A stretch of DNA of 64,000 nucleotides, taken from contig JAIORQ010000084.1 in assembly GCA_021108035.1 (NCBI GenBank), positions 1-64,000 of the forward strand. Reading direction: 5' to 3'. Both the position numbers and the translations under genes were made by a program. This document shows, one piece after another, positions 51,453-61,397 of this stretch (the stretch's first letter is position 1; each line of letters starts with the position of its first letter). The stretch comes from Bacteroidales bacterium. Its GTDB lineage: Bacteria; Bacteroidota; Bacteroidia; Bacteroidales; JAADGE01. The notes below the pieces were generated by a model. The model was not told where the DNA came from. It ran no database searches and saw only the letters and a list, made by a program, of their open reading frames with translations.

Positions 51453-53912
51453 TTACAAATCCAACTCAATTAAAGTAATTCCGGTTCCGCCTGCTTCGAT
51501 TTTTTCGTCTTTGTAGTTTTTAACTAATTGGTGTGTTCTTAAATAGTCTCTGATGACTTCCCTTAAAATTCCGCTGCCTGTTCCGTGAAGTATTTTTAAA
51601 TGTCTGTTTTGATTCACAACGGCATCATCAATATATCTTGAAACTTTATGCAAGGCTTCTTCAGCACGTTTACCTCTGACATCCAATTGGAAAGAGAAGT
51701 TTTCATCTCCGGATGAGGTGTTTCTGATTACTTTTACAATTGTCTTTTTTTCTTTTTTTATCTTTTGAGTTGAAATCTCTAATTTATCCTTATCAACAGT
51801 CAGCTGAATATTATTACTTATAACTGTAGCCTTATTCTTTTCAATTGCAAGCACTTCCGCTATTGTATTCATACCGATGATTTTAACATGATCTCCAATC
51901 TGAATTTCTTTTTTCTTCGGAGCAGATGTTGTCGGTATTGATTGTTTCTTTTTTCGTCTTTCTTTTTTTTGCTTTATTTTCTCTATTTTTCGGGTGATCT
52001 TTTCGTTATCGGCTTTTTGTTTTTCCTTTTCTGTCCTGATATAATCGTTTAATTCTTTACGAAGTTCCTTTGTTTCTTCTTTTTCGGCATTTTTCTTTTT
52101 GATCTCCAATATGGTTTTTTCGATCTTTTTATTTGCCGAATTTAAGATATCTTCAGCCTCTTGATTTGCGTCTTTTAATATTTGCTTTTTACTCAGCAAA
52201 AGTTTTTCTAATTCGGTTTCATAATTTTCAAGCGTTGCTCTCAGTTTGCTCTCAGTAGTTCTAATATTTCGTTTGCTCTGCTTTAATTTCCTTTTTTCGC
52301 TTTGTGTTTGTTTGAGAACTTTTTCAAAATCAATTTGATTTTTATCTGTCTTTGATTTTGCATTATCTAAAATACTGTGTTTTAAACCTGTTTTTTCAGC
52401 AATTTCAAATGCAAAAGAACTTCCCGGTTTACCGATTTCCATTTGGTACAGCGGGCGCATATTTTCATTATCATACAGCATGGCTGCATTAATTATTCCT
52501 TCATTATTATCTGCAAAATGTTTCAGATTAGTATAATGTGTAGTAATAATTCCTTTTGCATTGCTTTTATGAATGTTTTCCAAAACAGCTTCTGCAATTG
52601 CACCACCGAGCATCGGCTCAGTACCTGTTCCGAATTCATCAATTAATATTAAGGTTTGCGGATCGGAATTTTCAGTAAAAAACTTCATGTTTTTTAAATG
52701 AGAACTGTATGTACTCAAATCATTCTCAATGGATTGCTCATCTCCTATGTCTATGAAAATATTATTAAAAATTCCGGTTACTGATATGTCCTTAACAGGA
52801 ATTAACAAGCCGCATTGCAACATATATTGTATAGTTGCAACCGTTTTCAGGCTAACCGATTTACCGCCGGCATTAGGTCCTGAAATAATCAAAATTCTTT
52901 GTTCTTCAGTTAGTTTAAAATCGGAAGGAATAACCTTTTTTTCTGTTTTTTTATAGGATAAATACAGTAAAGGGTGCTTGACATTCAGGAATTCAATTTC
53001 GGTTTTACTTATCAGCTTAGGTTTCGTTGCATTTATATCATGTGCAAATAAAGCTTTTGCTCTTATAAAATCAATCTTTGCCATGAATTCATACGATAAT
53101 TTAAGTTCATCAAAATAAGGCCGTAATTCATCAGTAATTTCTGTTAAAATTTTGCGAATTTCACGAACTTCTGCAAATTCAAGTTCTCTGATTTCATTAT
53201 TAAGTGTAACAACTTCAATAGGTTCAATGTAAGATGTTTTGCCGGTTGCAGATTCTCCGTAGATTATTCCTTTTATTTTTCGCTTATTCTTTGCTTCAAC
53301 AGGAATCAACAATTTATTATCTCTTACCGTTACTTCAGAATCGCTTTCAACATTTCCGTTTGCGATTTCTTTTTTAATGATCTTATGAATAGTTTGAGAA
53401 ACACTTGATTGTTTTTTGGACAAGTCATTTCTTATTTTTGCAAGATCAGGTGATGCATTATTTTTTATTTCGCCGTATTTATCAATTACAGAATTAATTC
53501 TTTGAATAACATAAGGAAAAATTTTAACTTCTTGTGTAAGTTTTTTTAAAGTGGGATATTTATTTTCTTCATCATTTTTAAAGAAATTAATAATTGATTT
53601 TATTGTTGTGAGCGAACGAACTATATCAAAGAGTTCTTTTGGAGTAAAATATGTAGCAATATCCTGTGTTTTCTCAAAGTATGCATTTGTATCAATAAAA
53701 TAACTTGTTGGAAAGTTATCTGCATATTGGATTATATGCTTAAATTCAAAGCATAGATCTAATTGATGTTGAATGATCTCAATTTCTGTTTGAAAGTGCA
53801 TTTTATCAACCTTCTCTTTGCCGGAATTACTCAAACAATGATTTTTGATCAGTTCACGTATCTTTGTAAACTCGGTTTTTATTTCAAAATCTTTAGGATA
53901 TATCTTGCTCAT
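51453..53912 (-). CDS. mutS2: Endonuclease MutS2
   Basis: 819 residues. MutS-type ATPase core with Walker A ISGPNAGGKSVSLKT (about 341-355) and LILIDEFGTGTEP (about 415-427), a long coiled-coil insertion (about 520-660, very rich in K/E), a KOW-like segment, and the C-terminal Smr domain (about 740-819) with LDVRGKRAEEAL and HGTGSGIL. It lacks the mismatch-recognition domain of MutS. MutS2 proteins suppress homologous recombination by cutting branched DNA, or act on collided ribosomes. The Smr end is duplicated as a relic at 39455-39709. A promoter-like element lies at 53932-53939. Confidence 0.92.
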   Translation of the reverse strand: MSKIYPKDFEIKTEFTKIRELIKNHCLSNSGKEKVDKMHFQTEIEIIQHQLDLCFEFKHIIQYADNFPTSYFIDTNAYFEKTQDIATYFTPKELFDIVRSLTTIKSIINFFKNDEENKYPTLKKLTQEVKIFPYVIQRINSVIDKYGEIKNNASPDLAKIRNDLSKKQSSVSQTIHKIIKKEIANGNVESDSEVTVRDNKLLIPVEAKNKRKIKGIIYGESATGKTSYIEPIEVVTLNNEIRELEFAEVREIRKILTEITDELRPYFDELKLSYEFMAKIDFIRAKALFAHDINATKPKLISKTEIEFLNVKHPLLYLSYKKTEKKVIPSDFKLTEEQRILIISGPNAGGKSVSLKTVATIQYMLQCGLLIPVKDISVTGIFNNIFIDIGDEQSIENDLSTYSSHLKNMKFFTENSDPQTLILIDEFGTGTEPMLGGAIAEAVLENIHKSNAKGIITTHYTNLKHFADNNEGIINAAMLYDNENMRPLYQMEIGKPGSSFAFEIAEKTGLKHSILDNAKSKTDKNQIDFEKVLKQTQSEKRKLKQSKRNIRTTESKLRATLENYETELEKLLLSKKQILKDANQEAEDILNSANKKIEKTILEIKKKNAEKEETKELRKELNDYIRTEKEKQKADNEKITRKIEKIKQKKERRKKKQSIPTTSAPKKKEIQIGDHVKIIGMNTIAEVLAIEKNKATVISNNIQLTVDKDKLEISTQKIKKEKKTIVKVIRNTSSGDENFSFQLDVRGKRAEEALHKVSRYIDDAVVNQNRHLKILHGTGSGILREVIRDYLRTHQLVKNYKDEKIEAGGTGITLIELDL

Positions 53913-53931
53913 TATAACTTGATAATTTGTT

Positions 53932-53939
53932 GCAAATTT
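53932..53939 (-). promoter_or_regulatory. mutS2: -7 element of mutS2
   Basis: TAAATTTG on the minus strand, 19 bp before the mutS2 ATG. TTTG lies 22 nt further upstream, a slightly long spacer. Confidence 0.45.
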
Positions 53940-54177
53940 ATAACTATCAAGTAAATTTAAGCAAAAAAGATATAATAAACGTTATATACAACGAATCCGA
54001 ATAAAACAACTACAGAAGTTTTTAATGCTCTTTTTACTTCCTTTACCAAAATTGTTGTTTCTGCAATAAGTTTAAATATTTTTTTTGATTTAAACCTTAT
54101 GTATTGAAAATAAGACTTATAAAACAATAACTGATTTACAAAATTTCAATTAATCTTATTTTTTTTTATTAGTTTAG

Positions 54178-54208
54178 TTTGATAAGAATACAATTGTTTA
54201 TATATTTG
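54178..54208 (+). promoter_or_regulatory. Promoter of the susC-susD operon
   Basis: TTTG (54178-54181), a 19-nt spacer and TATATTTG (54201-54208), an exact fit to the consensus. It lies 38 bp before the ATG at 54247. Confidence 0.75.
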
Positions 54209-54246
54209 AGGATATAAAATTTATTGTTAATTAAAATTGTTTGTTT

Positions 54247-57200
54247 ATGAAAAAACTAATGCTACTATTTGCAATTTTCTCAATTTTGGGATTGCAAGTT
54301 TACGCTCAAAACACGGTAACGGGTACTGTTACTGATGATGCCGGGGAATCATTACCCGGAGTCAGTGTACTCGTGAAAGGAACAACGATTGGCACTATGA
54401 CTCTTGCAGACGGTGCTTATTCGATTGAAGTTCCTGACGGATCTAACACTCTGGTGTTTTCATACATAGGAATGGAAACTCAAGAAGTTGTTATTTCCGG
54501 AAATGTTGTTAATGCTTCTATGAAGCCTTCCAGTGAGGATATCGGAGAGGTTATTGTTACAGCTCTCGGTATTTCAAGAGAGAAGAAATCGTTGGGATAT
54601 GCTGTTACAGAAGTTGGAGGAGATGAGTTGAATCGTACGAAAAACGAAAACGTAATTAACTCACTTTCCGGTAAAGTTTCCGGACTTCAAATTCGTAATA
54701 ACACTAATATGGGCGGATCCTCAAATATTTTAATGAGAGGTTCTTCTTCATTAACCCAAGATAACCAAGTGCTTTTTGTTATTGACGGAATTCCGATGAA
54801 TAACTATAACTCTAACAACAGAGGGCAAAAAGATGGAAGAAGCGGTTTTGACTACGGTAATCCTGTATCTGACTTAAATCCGAATGATATTGAAAGTGTC
54901 AGTGTATTGAAAGGTGCAGCTGCAACTGCATTATACGGATCAAGAGCTGCTAACGGAGTTATTATTGTAACTACTAAGAAAGGTAAGAAAAGTATCGGGG
55001 AAAAATCTAATGTAGTTGTTGGTGTAAACCACAGTTCTATGTTTCATATGATGGATAAATCTACATTCCCTACTTACCAAAGTAATTACGGTCAAGGTTA
55101 CGGACCATATGGTAGTGGAGAGGAAAGTGATTACCCTTCAATTGAACATTGGGACCTTGACGGAGACGGTGTGGATGATTGGATAGAACCAACATATGAT
55201 GACGCATCAATGGGTTCTCATTTTGATCCTAATTTAATGATTTATAACTGGGCTTCTTTTTTTCCTGAGTCACCGACTTATATGCAAAAAGTTCCCTATG
55301 AATTAGGTGCAAACGGTCCTGAATATTTCTTCAGCACAGGAAGAACACTTACTAACAGTTTTGATATCAGCGGCGGTACAAATTCTTCAACTTTCCGTTT
55401 GGGATATACAAATACTGACATAAAAGGAATGTTACCTAACAGTTCAATGAAGAAAAACAATATTCTTTTTAATGCATCTTTTGATGTATATGATGATCTT
55501 GTAATTTCTGCTTCGGCAAACTTTGTAAATACCAATACTATAGGACGTAACAACACAGGATATTCAACTAATATTATGTCGATGTTCCGTCAATGGTATA
55601 ATCTTGGAGTTGATATGGCATTGCAGGATGAATACTATGAGCTTACAGGTACTAATATTACTTGGAATCCTAACGGGCCGGGTGATACAAAACCTGCCTA
55701 CTGGGATAACCCTTATTGGGCAAGATATGAAAATTATCAATCGGATGTCAGAAATCGTATAATCGGATACACTCAAGCAGATTGGAAATTCACAGATTAT
55801 CTCAGCTTTATGGGCAGGGTTTCCGTAGATAATTACAGTTTTATTCAAGAAGAAAGAAAAGCAGTAGGATCTACAGCAGGAGAATTAGGAGTGGATCGTC
55901 CGGAAGTAACATCAGGTTATGCTCGAAGAGAGTTATTTTTCCTTGAAACAAACTTTGATGCTATGTTAAAGTTTAACAAAAATCTTTCCGATGATATAAG
56001 TTTAAATGCTTTGCTCGGTACAAATATCAGAAAAACAACATTTGAACAAGTTTTTGCTTCTACAAACGGCGGATTAGCTGTTCCGGAAGTGTTTGCTTTA
56101 AGCAACAGTGCAACTTCTATGTTACCTCCTGAAGAAGATTATGAACAAACCGGTGTTAACGGATATTTTGTCAGTGCATCTCTCGGTATAATAAATATGT
56201 TATTTGTTGACGGTACTTACAGATATGATATTTCTTCTACATTACCGGAAGATAATTGGGCTTACGGATATCCTTCAGTTTCTGCCAGTTTCTTATTCTC
56301 GGAAGTATTAAGTCAACCATGGTTAAATCTCGGTAAATTAAGACTCGGATATGCATCGGTTGGTAATGATGCTCCTTGGGGCCGTGTAGATGATTCATTT
56401 GTAATTGTTGCTCCTTTCGGCGGAAATACAATGGTCAGATTTAATTCATATAAAAATAATCCTGAATTATTGCCTGAGATTTCAGGAAGTATTGAAGCCG
56501 GTCTTGAATTCTCTTTATTCGATAATAGAGTAGGTCTTGATATTGCTGCATATAAAACTAATACTGTTAACCAAGTAGTGCCTTTAAGTGTTTCATTTGC
56601 TACAGGATTTGACTCCAAATATGTTAATATCGGAGAAGTTGAAAATAAAGGTATTGAGTTGTTAGTAAGAGGAACTGTGGTAAAATCGAAAGATTTGTCA
56701 TGGGATATTTCTTTGAATTGGGCTAAGAATATAAACGAAGTTATTTCATTAGGAGATGACATTGATAACTTACAATTAGCAAGTCTTCAAGGTGGTGTTA
56801 CAATTAATGCACGAGAAGGTGAACCTTACGGTGTAATTCAAGGTACTGATTATGTTTATGATCCTGACGGTAATAAAGTAGTAGGATCAAACGGTTATTA
56901 TGAAAGAAGTGAAACTTCTGATATTGTTCTCGGTAGTGTACAACCTGATTATAACGCCGGAATCACCAATACAATAACATATAAAGGTATTTCTTTAAGT
57001 TTCTTAGTTGATATGCAAATGGGAGGAAGTATTTTCTCTCTTGACCAATGGTACGGAATGGGAACAGGACTTTATGAAGAAACTGATTATATAAATGATC
57101 TTGGAAATCCTGTAAGAAATCCTATTTATGATGCTGACGGGAATGAATTATTTATTTATGACGTTCTTGAGGGTTATGATCCTGCCGACGGATACGGAGC

Positions 57201-57600
57201 AAACAGCGGAGGTATGATATTAGAGGGTGTTGTAGGTACAGATACTGACGGAGACGGAGAATATGACGAATATGCACCGAACACACGCAGAACTTCAGCT
57301 CTTGATTATCGAGTATGGGGTTGGTCAAGAAATCCGAATGCCGGATTTATTTATGACGCAACTTATGTAAAACTTAGAGAAGTTTCTTTAAGCTATCAAT
57401 TACCGAAATCTATGTTGGATAATCTTTTCTTGAATGGTGTTACTGTCAGTGTATTAGGTTCTAATCTTTGGATATTATACAAAGAACTTCCTCATGCTGA
57501 TCCTGAAGCATCACAAGGTGCAGGTAATGTTCAAGGATGGCAAAGCGGTGTATTCCCGACTGCCAGGAATATAGGATTCAGTATTAATTTAACATTTTAA
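54247..57600 (+). CDS. SusC/RagA-family TonB-linked outer-membrane protein
   Basis: 1117 residues from the ATG at 54247 (an upstream TTG is less likely). Signal peptide ends VYAQ. An N-terminal CarboxypepD-like domain (about 22-105, VTGTVTDDAGESLPGVSVLV) is followed by a plug (about 110-225) with ALGISREKKSLGYAV, VLFVIDGIPMNN, DIESVSVLKGAAATALYG and SRAANGVIIVTTKKG, all hallmark SusC/RagA motifs, then a large barrel. It takes up oligosaccharide, peptide or other nutrient with the SusD protein encoded immediately downstream (18 bp gap). The substrate is not deducible; no glycoside hydrolase or sensor adjoins, so it is not a full polysaccharide utilisation locus. Confidence 0.92.
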   Translation: MKKLMLLFAIFSILGLQVYAQNTVTGTVTDDAGESLPGVSVLVKGTTIGTMTLADGAYSIEVPDGSNTLVFSYIGMETQEVVISGNVVNASMKPSSEDIGEVIVTALGISREKKSLGYAVTEVGGDELNRTKNENVINSLSGKVSGLQIRNNTNMGGSSNILMRGSSSLTQDNQVLFVIDGIPMNNYNSNNRGQKDGRSGFDYGNPVSDLNPNDIESVSVLKGAAATALYGSRAANGVIIVTTKKGKKSIGEKSNVVVGVNHSSMFHMMDKSTFPTYQSNYGQGYGPYGSGEESDYPSIEHWDLDGDGVDDWIEPTYDDASMGSHFDPNLMIYNWASFFPESPTYMQKVPYELGANGPEYFFSTGRTLTNSFDISGGTNSSTFRLGYTNTDIKGMLPNSSMKKNNILFNASFDVYDDLVISASANFVNTNTIGRNNTGYSTNIMSMFRQWYNLGVDMALQDEYYELTGTNITWNPNGPGDTKPAYWDNPYWARYENYQSDVRNRIIGYTQADWKFTDYLSFMGRVSVDNYSFIQEERKAVGSTAGELGVDRPEVTSGYARRELFFLETNFDAMLKFNKNLSDDISLNALLGTNIRKTTFEQVFASTNGGLAVPEVFALSNSATSMLPPEEDYEQTGVNGYFVSASLGIINMLFVDGTYRYDISSTLPEDNWAYGYPSVSASFLFSEVLSQPWLNLGKLRLGYASVGNDAPWGRVDDSFVIVAPFGGNTMVRFNSYKNNPELLPEISGSIEAGLEFSLFDNRVGLDIAAYKTNTVNQVVPLSVSFATGFDSKYVNIGEVENKGIELLVRGTVVKSKDLSWDISLNWAKNINEVISLGDDIDNLQLASLQGGVTINAREGEPYGVIQGTDYVYDPDGNKVVGSNGYYERSETSDIVLGSVQPDYNAGITNTITYKGISLSFLVDMQMGGSIFSLDQWYGMGTGLYEETDYINDLGNPVRNPIYDADGNELFIYDVLEGYDPADGYGANSGGMILEGVVGTDTDGDGEYDEYAPNTRRTSALDYRVWGWSRNPNAGFIYDATYVKLREVSLSYQLPKSMLDNLFLNGVTVSVLGSNLWILYKELPHADPEASQGAGNVQGWQSGVFPTARNIGFSINLTF

Positions 57601-57618
57601 TTTAAAAGAAATAATAAT

Positions 57619-59061
57619 ATGAAAAGATTATATATAATTGTATTGGTCTTACTGGTTTTTTCAACATCATGTACAAAGAACTTTTTAGATTTTAATACAG
57701 ACAGTAAAAGCCCAAGTGCAGTTGAAGGAGAATTCTTCGTTACACAGGCTGAAAAGGAACTGATGGATCAGATTTCCAGTACCAATGTGAACTGGAATAT
57801 TTGGAAATTGGTTGCCCAATATTGGACAGAATGTCAATATACAGATGAATCTAATTATGATATACTAAACAGAAATATACCTGAACAAATTTTCAGAGCA
57901 TATTACAGAAATGTTTTGAAGCCTCTTAATGAAGCCAGAAAATTAATAACTGAGGATGAACTGGTAGGAGCTGAAACTGAAGCACAAAAACAAAATAAGT
58001 TATTTATTATTGATATACTTGAAGTATATTGTTATCATAATCTTGTTAATATCTTTGGTGATGTTCCTTATTCAGAAGCTCTTGATTTTGAGAATATAAG
58101 CCCGGTATATGATGATGCGGCAACGATATATTCAGATCTTCTTGCAAGACTTAATACTGTAATTGCAGGATTAGATGTAAACAGTAACAGCTATGTTCAT
58201 GCAGACCATATTTATAACGGTAATGTTTCTGCATGGTTAAAATTTGCAAACTCACTAAAATTGAAAATTGCAATTAACTTAGCTGATGTTAATGCCTCTG
58301 TAGCTCTAACTAATGTTGAAGCAGCCGTAACAGCCGGTGTATTTACTTCTGCTGCAGATAATGCATTATTTGCATATGAAGGTGCATCTCCTAATGCTAA
58401 TCCATTGTATGATGACTTAATTGCAAGCGGTCGTCATGATTTTGTTGCTGCAAATACGATCATAGATGCTATGAATGCTTTAAATGATCCGCGTATGGAT
58501 TATTACTTTAAAAATCAAATTGGTGGAGTTTGGATTGGCGGTCCTTATGGATTCTCAAATGTATTTTCAAATTACGCACAAGTTAACTCAACAATTTCCG
58601 ATGCTGTATTCCCGGGAATTTTAATGACTTATTCTGAAATACAGTTTTATATTGCTGAAGCTGCTGCCAGAGGATGGAGTGTTGGTCAAACTGCCGAAGA
58701 TGCATATAATGTTGCTGTACAAGCTTCATTTGACTTCTGGGGAGCAGGAGATGCTGCAACATATTTGGCTGATGATGCTCCTTATACAGGATACGCATCA
58801 TGGCAAGAAGCTATCGGAGAACAAGCATGGATATCGTATTATACACGAGGTTTAGTTGCATTTAATACTTACAGAAGACTTGATTATCCTGCAATGAATG
58901 AAGCACCAAATGCTGAAACCGACGGACCTGTACCTACAAGGTTTACATATCCGATTAATGAACAAACTTTGAATGCTGATAATTATTATTCAGCTGCATC
59001 TGCAATAGGTGGTGATAATTTGTTAACAAGATTATTTTGGGATTTAGCTGATCCTGAATAA
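57619..59061 (+). CDS. SusD/RagB-family nutrient-binding lipoprotein
   Basis: 480 residues with lipobox STSC (Cys about 18). Starts KNFLDFNTDSKSPSAV, the typical mature start of SusD-like proteins. TPR-like helical pairs (NLVNIFGDVPYSEALDFEN; NVSAWLKFANSLKLKIAIN) and the late ITYSEIQFYIAEAAARGW and TRFTYPINEQTLNADNY blocks match the SusD_2-like group. It caps the SusC barrel outside the cell. It ends in an intrinsic terminator shared with the converging channel gene. Confidence 0.9.
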   Translation: MKRLYIIVLVLLVFSTSCTKNFLDFNTDSKSPSAVEGEFFVTQAEKELMDQISSTNVNWNIWKLVAQYWTECQYTDESNYDILNRNIPEQIFRAYYRNVLKPLNEARKLITEDELVGAETEAQKQNKLFIIDILEVYCYHNLVNIFGDVPYSEALDFENISPVYDDAATIYSDLLARLNTVIAGLDVNSNSYVHADHIYNGNVSAWLKFANSLKLKIAINLADVNASVALTNVEAAVTAGVFTSAADNALFAYEGASPNANPLYDDLIASGRHDFVAANTIIDAMNALNDPRMDYYFKNQIGGVWIGGPYGFSNVFSNYAQVNSTISDAVFPGILMTYSEIQFYIAEAAARGWSVGQTAEDAYNVAVQASFDFWGAGDAATYLADDAPYTGYASWQEAIGEQAWISYYTRGLVAFNTYRRLDYPAMNEAPNAETDGPVPTRFTYPINEQTLNADNYYSAASAIGGDNLLTRLFWDLADPE

Positions 59062-59085
59062 TTAATTCATTTTGCAGATTTTTTA

Positions 59086-59111
59086 ACCCTCGTATTTACG
59101 AGGGTTTTTTT
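59086..59111. terminator. Terminator of the susC-susD operon
   Basis: The stem ACCCTCGTA/TACGAGGGT with a 2-nt loop is followed by TTTTTT on the + strand. It is 24 bp after the susD stop, and 23 bp before the stop of the converging gene. Confidence 0.85.
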
Positions 59112-59133
59112 GTAAAACCGAATAATACAGTTT

Positions 59134-61101
59134 TTAAAGTTCATCCTCAGATAAAACTACAAGAAAATCTTCTTTTTCCAGTATAACTTTTTCATCTTTA
59201 GGAATATTTAAATAAACCCCGAAGTTTATATCCGGTTTATTTTCATCTTTTTTGTGTCTTACTCCTAAGCATATTTCATCTCTTTTTTGAGCAATGTCTA
59301 TTAAATCAACAAAATTAACTTCAATCGGAAATTTATCATAATACAGATGAATCGGTTTTAGATATATTTCGCTGCCGTCTTCTTGGAAAATGTCATCATA
59401 GAAAGCTTTGATATTCGGTTCCTCGCTTAATTGAGCCAAAATCATTGTTATCATTCGGTTACTGATTAAAAAGTCATTAACTCTTGTTTGATTCATCAAT
59501 TGTTGATTTGCTGAATTCAGGATTTGAGTGATAATTTTTGTTTGTTGAGGGTTGCCGTCTTCAGATTCGATTTTTTGAAGCATTAATAAAGCAAGAAATG
59601 TATTAGAATCTGCTCTGTCTTCCGACATTTCACGTACGTCTGTAGCGAGAATTAAAATTGTTTCATAACTGAACGGCTTTAATTCTTTTAAATTTTCTAA
59701 CAGCATCGGATTTTTATCAATAATATTTACTTTAATATTTTGATATTCTACATCAATTTCTTCTATTATTTGACGCAATTCTTCTGTCGGATTGTTAATA
59801 ATGACATCAAATACAGAACCTTTTAACAGATATTCATCAGATTCTCGTATGAAAATTTCACCAATAGAATGCCATCCTAATATAAGAATTTTTTTAGTTA
59901 CTTTATCAAGCCTTTTCAAATTGAAACTTTGTTCTTTTGGCTTGTATATTTGATTAACTGAAAAATCTATTGTTGAGTCATCTTCAGCAAGAATTACGAT
60001 TTCATCATCTGCAAGCATTTTATAATCTTTCTCCGGCCTTAATGTCATTCCGTTACTATTGTTAATACCCAAAGGTATTCCGTCAGGAAAATGGTAAGGC
60101 AGATTTTTGAATTTAATACCTTCCCACTTCGGATTATTATAAAAATAGATTTCACTTAAATCAAAAGATAAAATTTCATTATAAACCACTTGTAAACCAC
60201 CGGTTAAGGATGTTTGAACAAGTAATTTGCCCATTATATCCCAATTATCCAGTGCAATAATATTGTCATTATTCATCATTTTTATTAAATCTCTGTTTTC
60301 ATCATGTAATATTTCAGCAATAACAGGAATTTCAATTTTCTTTTTAAAGTATGCATTCAAAGCAAGAATTGATTTAATAGCTTTAATATCAGAATCTGTT
60401 TTTTCATGTTTGGAAGCCATATCACCGGAACTTGCCATAATAATAATTGATTTTGCAGCATTTATATTTATACGAGAAAATTCATTTAAACTTGCTGTAT
60501 TTCCATTCGTTGTGAAAATAGTTGTAGTATAAGTTTCTGTTATGTTTTTTTGAATATGATCGTCCATTACTTCTTTATCTTCAGAAGATAAAATGACGAC
60601 AGTTGCTTTTTTTTCGCTTTCATTTGCCATAATCAACTCCTCAAGTACTCCTAAAACACGATGATTCCAACCAAGAATGATTGTATGGTTTTCTTCGAGA
60701 ACCGGACCTGCACCTTTTCTGAATTTATAAAGTAGTTTTTCAAGTTCAGTAGTAATAAAGGCAATTAATGCAGAAAGAATTATAATGCCGACAAAACCAC
60801 CTAAAACAGTGGTTATTCTAATCCATCCTGCCCCTTGAAAAGAATCTTGGAACATATTTCCGGGATCTGTCATTTGTAAAAATACATACCAAATATGATC
60901 CCAAAATGAATTGATTGTATTGTATTCTGCTGTATTATATCCAAACCCAAAAACGATTAATGCTCTGATACCTACAATTAATATAAAAGCAACAATAAAA
61001 ATAACAAGTAAGCTCAGAAAAATTGAACTGCCGCCTTTATTCATAAACAGTTCAAAGCGATATCTAAGTTTATTTTTAAAAGTGTATTTATTATTTTTCA
61101 T
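59134..61101 (-). CDS. CASTOR/POLLUX-type ion channel with RCK-like domains
   Basis: 655 residues. Two membrane helices (about 24-52 and 90-118) flank a pore segment HIWYVFLQMTDPGN (about 70-84), in which TDPGN stands where K+ channels have TVGYG; CASTOR/POLLUX proteins carry similarly altered filters. Next come two nucleotide-binding RCK/TrkA-N-like domains (about 140-290 with ENHTIILGWNHRVLGVLEEL, and about 390-540 with KKILILGWHSIGEIFI) and their C-terminal extensions. Probably a ligand-gated cation channel in the inner membrane. In plants the family moves Ca2+ or K+; the bacterial role is little known. Confidence 0.8.
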   Translation of the reverse strand: MKNNKYTFKNKLRYRFELFMNKGGSSIFLSLLVIFIVAFILIVGIRALIVFGFGYNTAEYNTINSFWDHIWYVFLQMTDPGNMFQDSFQGAGWIRITTVLGGFVGIIILSALIAFITTELEKLLYKFRKGAGPVLEENHTIILGWNHRVLGVLEELIMANESEKKATVVILSSEDKEVMDDHIQKNITETYTTTIFTTNGNTASLNEFSRININAAKSIIIMASSGDMASKHEKTDSDIKAIKSILALNAYFKKKIEIPVIAEILHDENRDLIKMMNNDNIIALDNWDIMGKLLVQTSLTGGLQVVYNEILSFDLSEIYFYNNPKWEGIKFKNLPYHFPDGIPLGINNSNGMTLRPEKDYKMLADDEIVILAEDDSTIDFSVNQIYKPKEQSFNLKRLDKVTKKILILGWHSIGEIFIRESDEYLLKGSVFDVIINNPTEELRQIIEEIDVEYQNIKVNIIDKNPMLLENLKELKPFSYETILILATDVREMSEDRADSNTFLALLMLQKIESEDGNPQQTKIITQILNSANQQLMNQTRVNDFLISNRMITMILAQLSEEPNIKAFYDDIFQEDGSEIYLKPIHLYYDKFPIEVNFVDLIDIAQKRDEICLGVRHKKDENKPDINFGVYLNIPKDEKVILEKEDFLVVLSEDEL

Positions 61102-61109
61102 CTTGCAAT

Positions 61110-61277
61110 AATTTAAGTTTTAGTCCGCTCCGAAAAATCTTTTTTTGCCACAAAGTCACGAAAACACAAAAACTCACAAAAAATAAAATGCTGATAACAA
61201 GCTCTTTGTGGATTTTAGTGATTTGGTGTTTTAGTGGCATCTTCATCTTTTTACCTTTTCGGAGTGGTCTCAAGTTT
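61110..61277. repeat. MITE-like palindromic element, third copy
   Basis: The left end AAGTTTTAGTCCGCTCCGAAAA (61113-61134) is the inverse of the right end TTTTCGGAGTGGTCTCAAGTTT (about 61256-61277). The interior (GCCACAAAGTCACGAAAACAC... against ...TTTGTGGATTTTAGTGATTTGGTGTTTTAGTGGC) is also a long imperfect palindrome. It shares the CTCCGAAAAG ends with the copies at 12.3 and 45.7 kb. It starts 9 bp before the start codon side of the channel gene, so it could hold or disturb that gene's promoter. Confidence 0.6.
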
Positions 61278-61397
61278 GATTTAATTGATTTATATTTGGA
61301 AGCCAAAAATAATAAAAAACATTGTTTATCAGAGAGTTCATTATATTACTTTTTAATTATAAAGCAAAAAACATGATTTATAATTAAAAAATACAAT

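Larger units (their letters stand above)
53913..54246. other. Divergent promoter region between mutS2 and susC
   Basis: It contains the mutS2 -7 element TAAATTTG on the minus strand (53939-53932) with TTTG-like sequence 22 nt upstream, and the susC promoter (54178-54208) on the + strand. A minus-strand open stretch (53957-54128) that would encode a ~55-residue membrane-like peptide lacks an ATG and is not accepted as a gene. Confidence 0.6.

Noticed and set aside
53957-54128. Small membrane protein on the minus strand (ending YNVYYIFFA)
   Set aside because: It has hydrophobic character but no ATG, and it overlaps the likely mutS2 promoter. Possible but unsupported.
61188-61376. A 62-residue + strand open frame before the aldolase remnant
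   Set aside because: It lies mostly within the palindromic MITE-like element.
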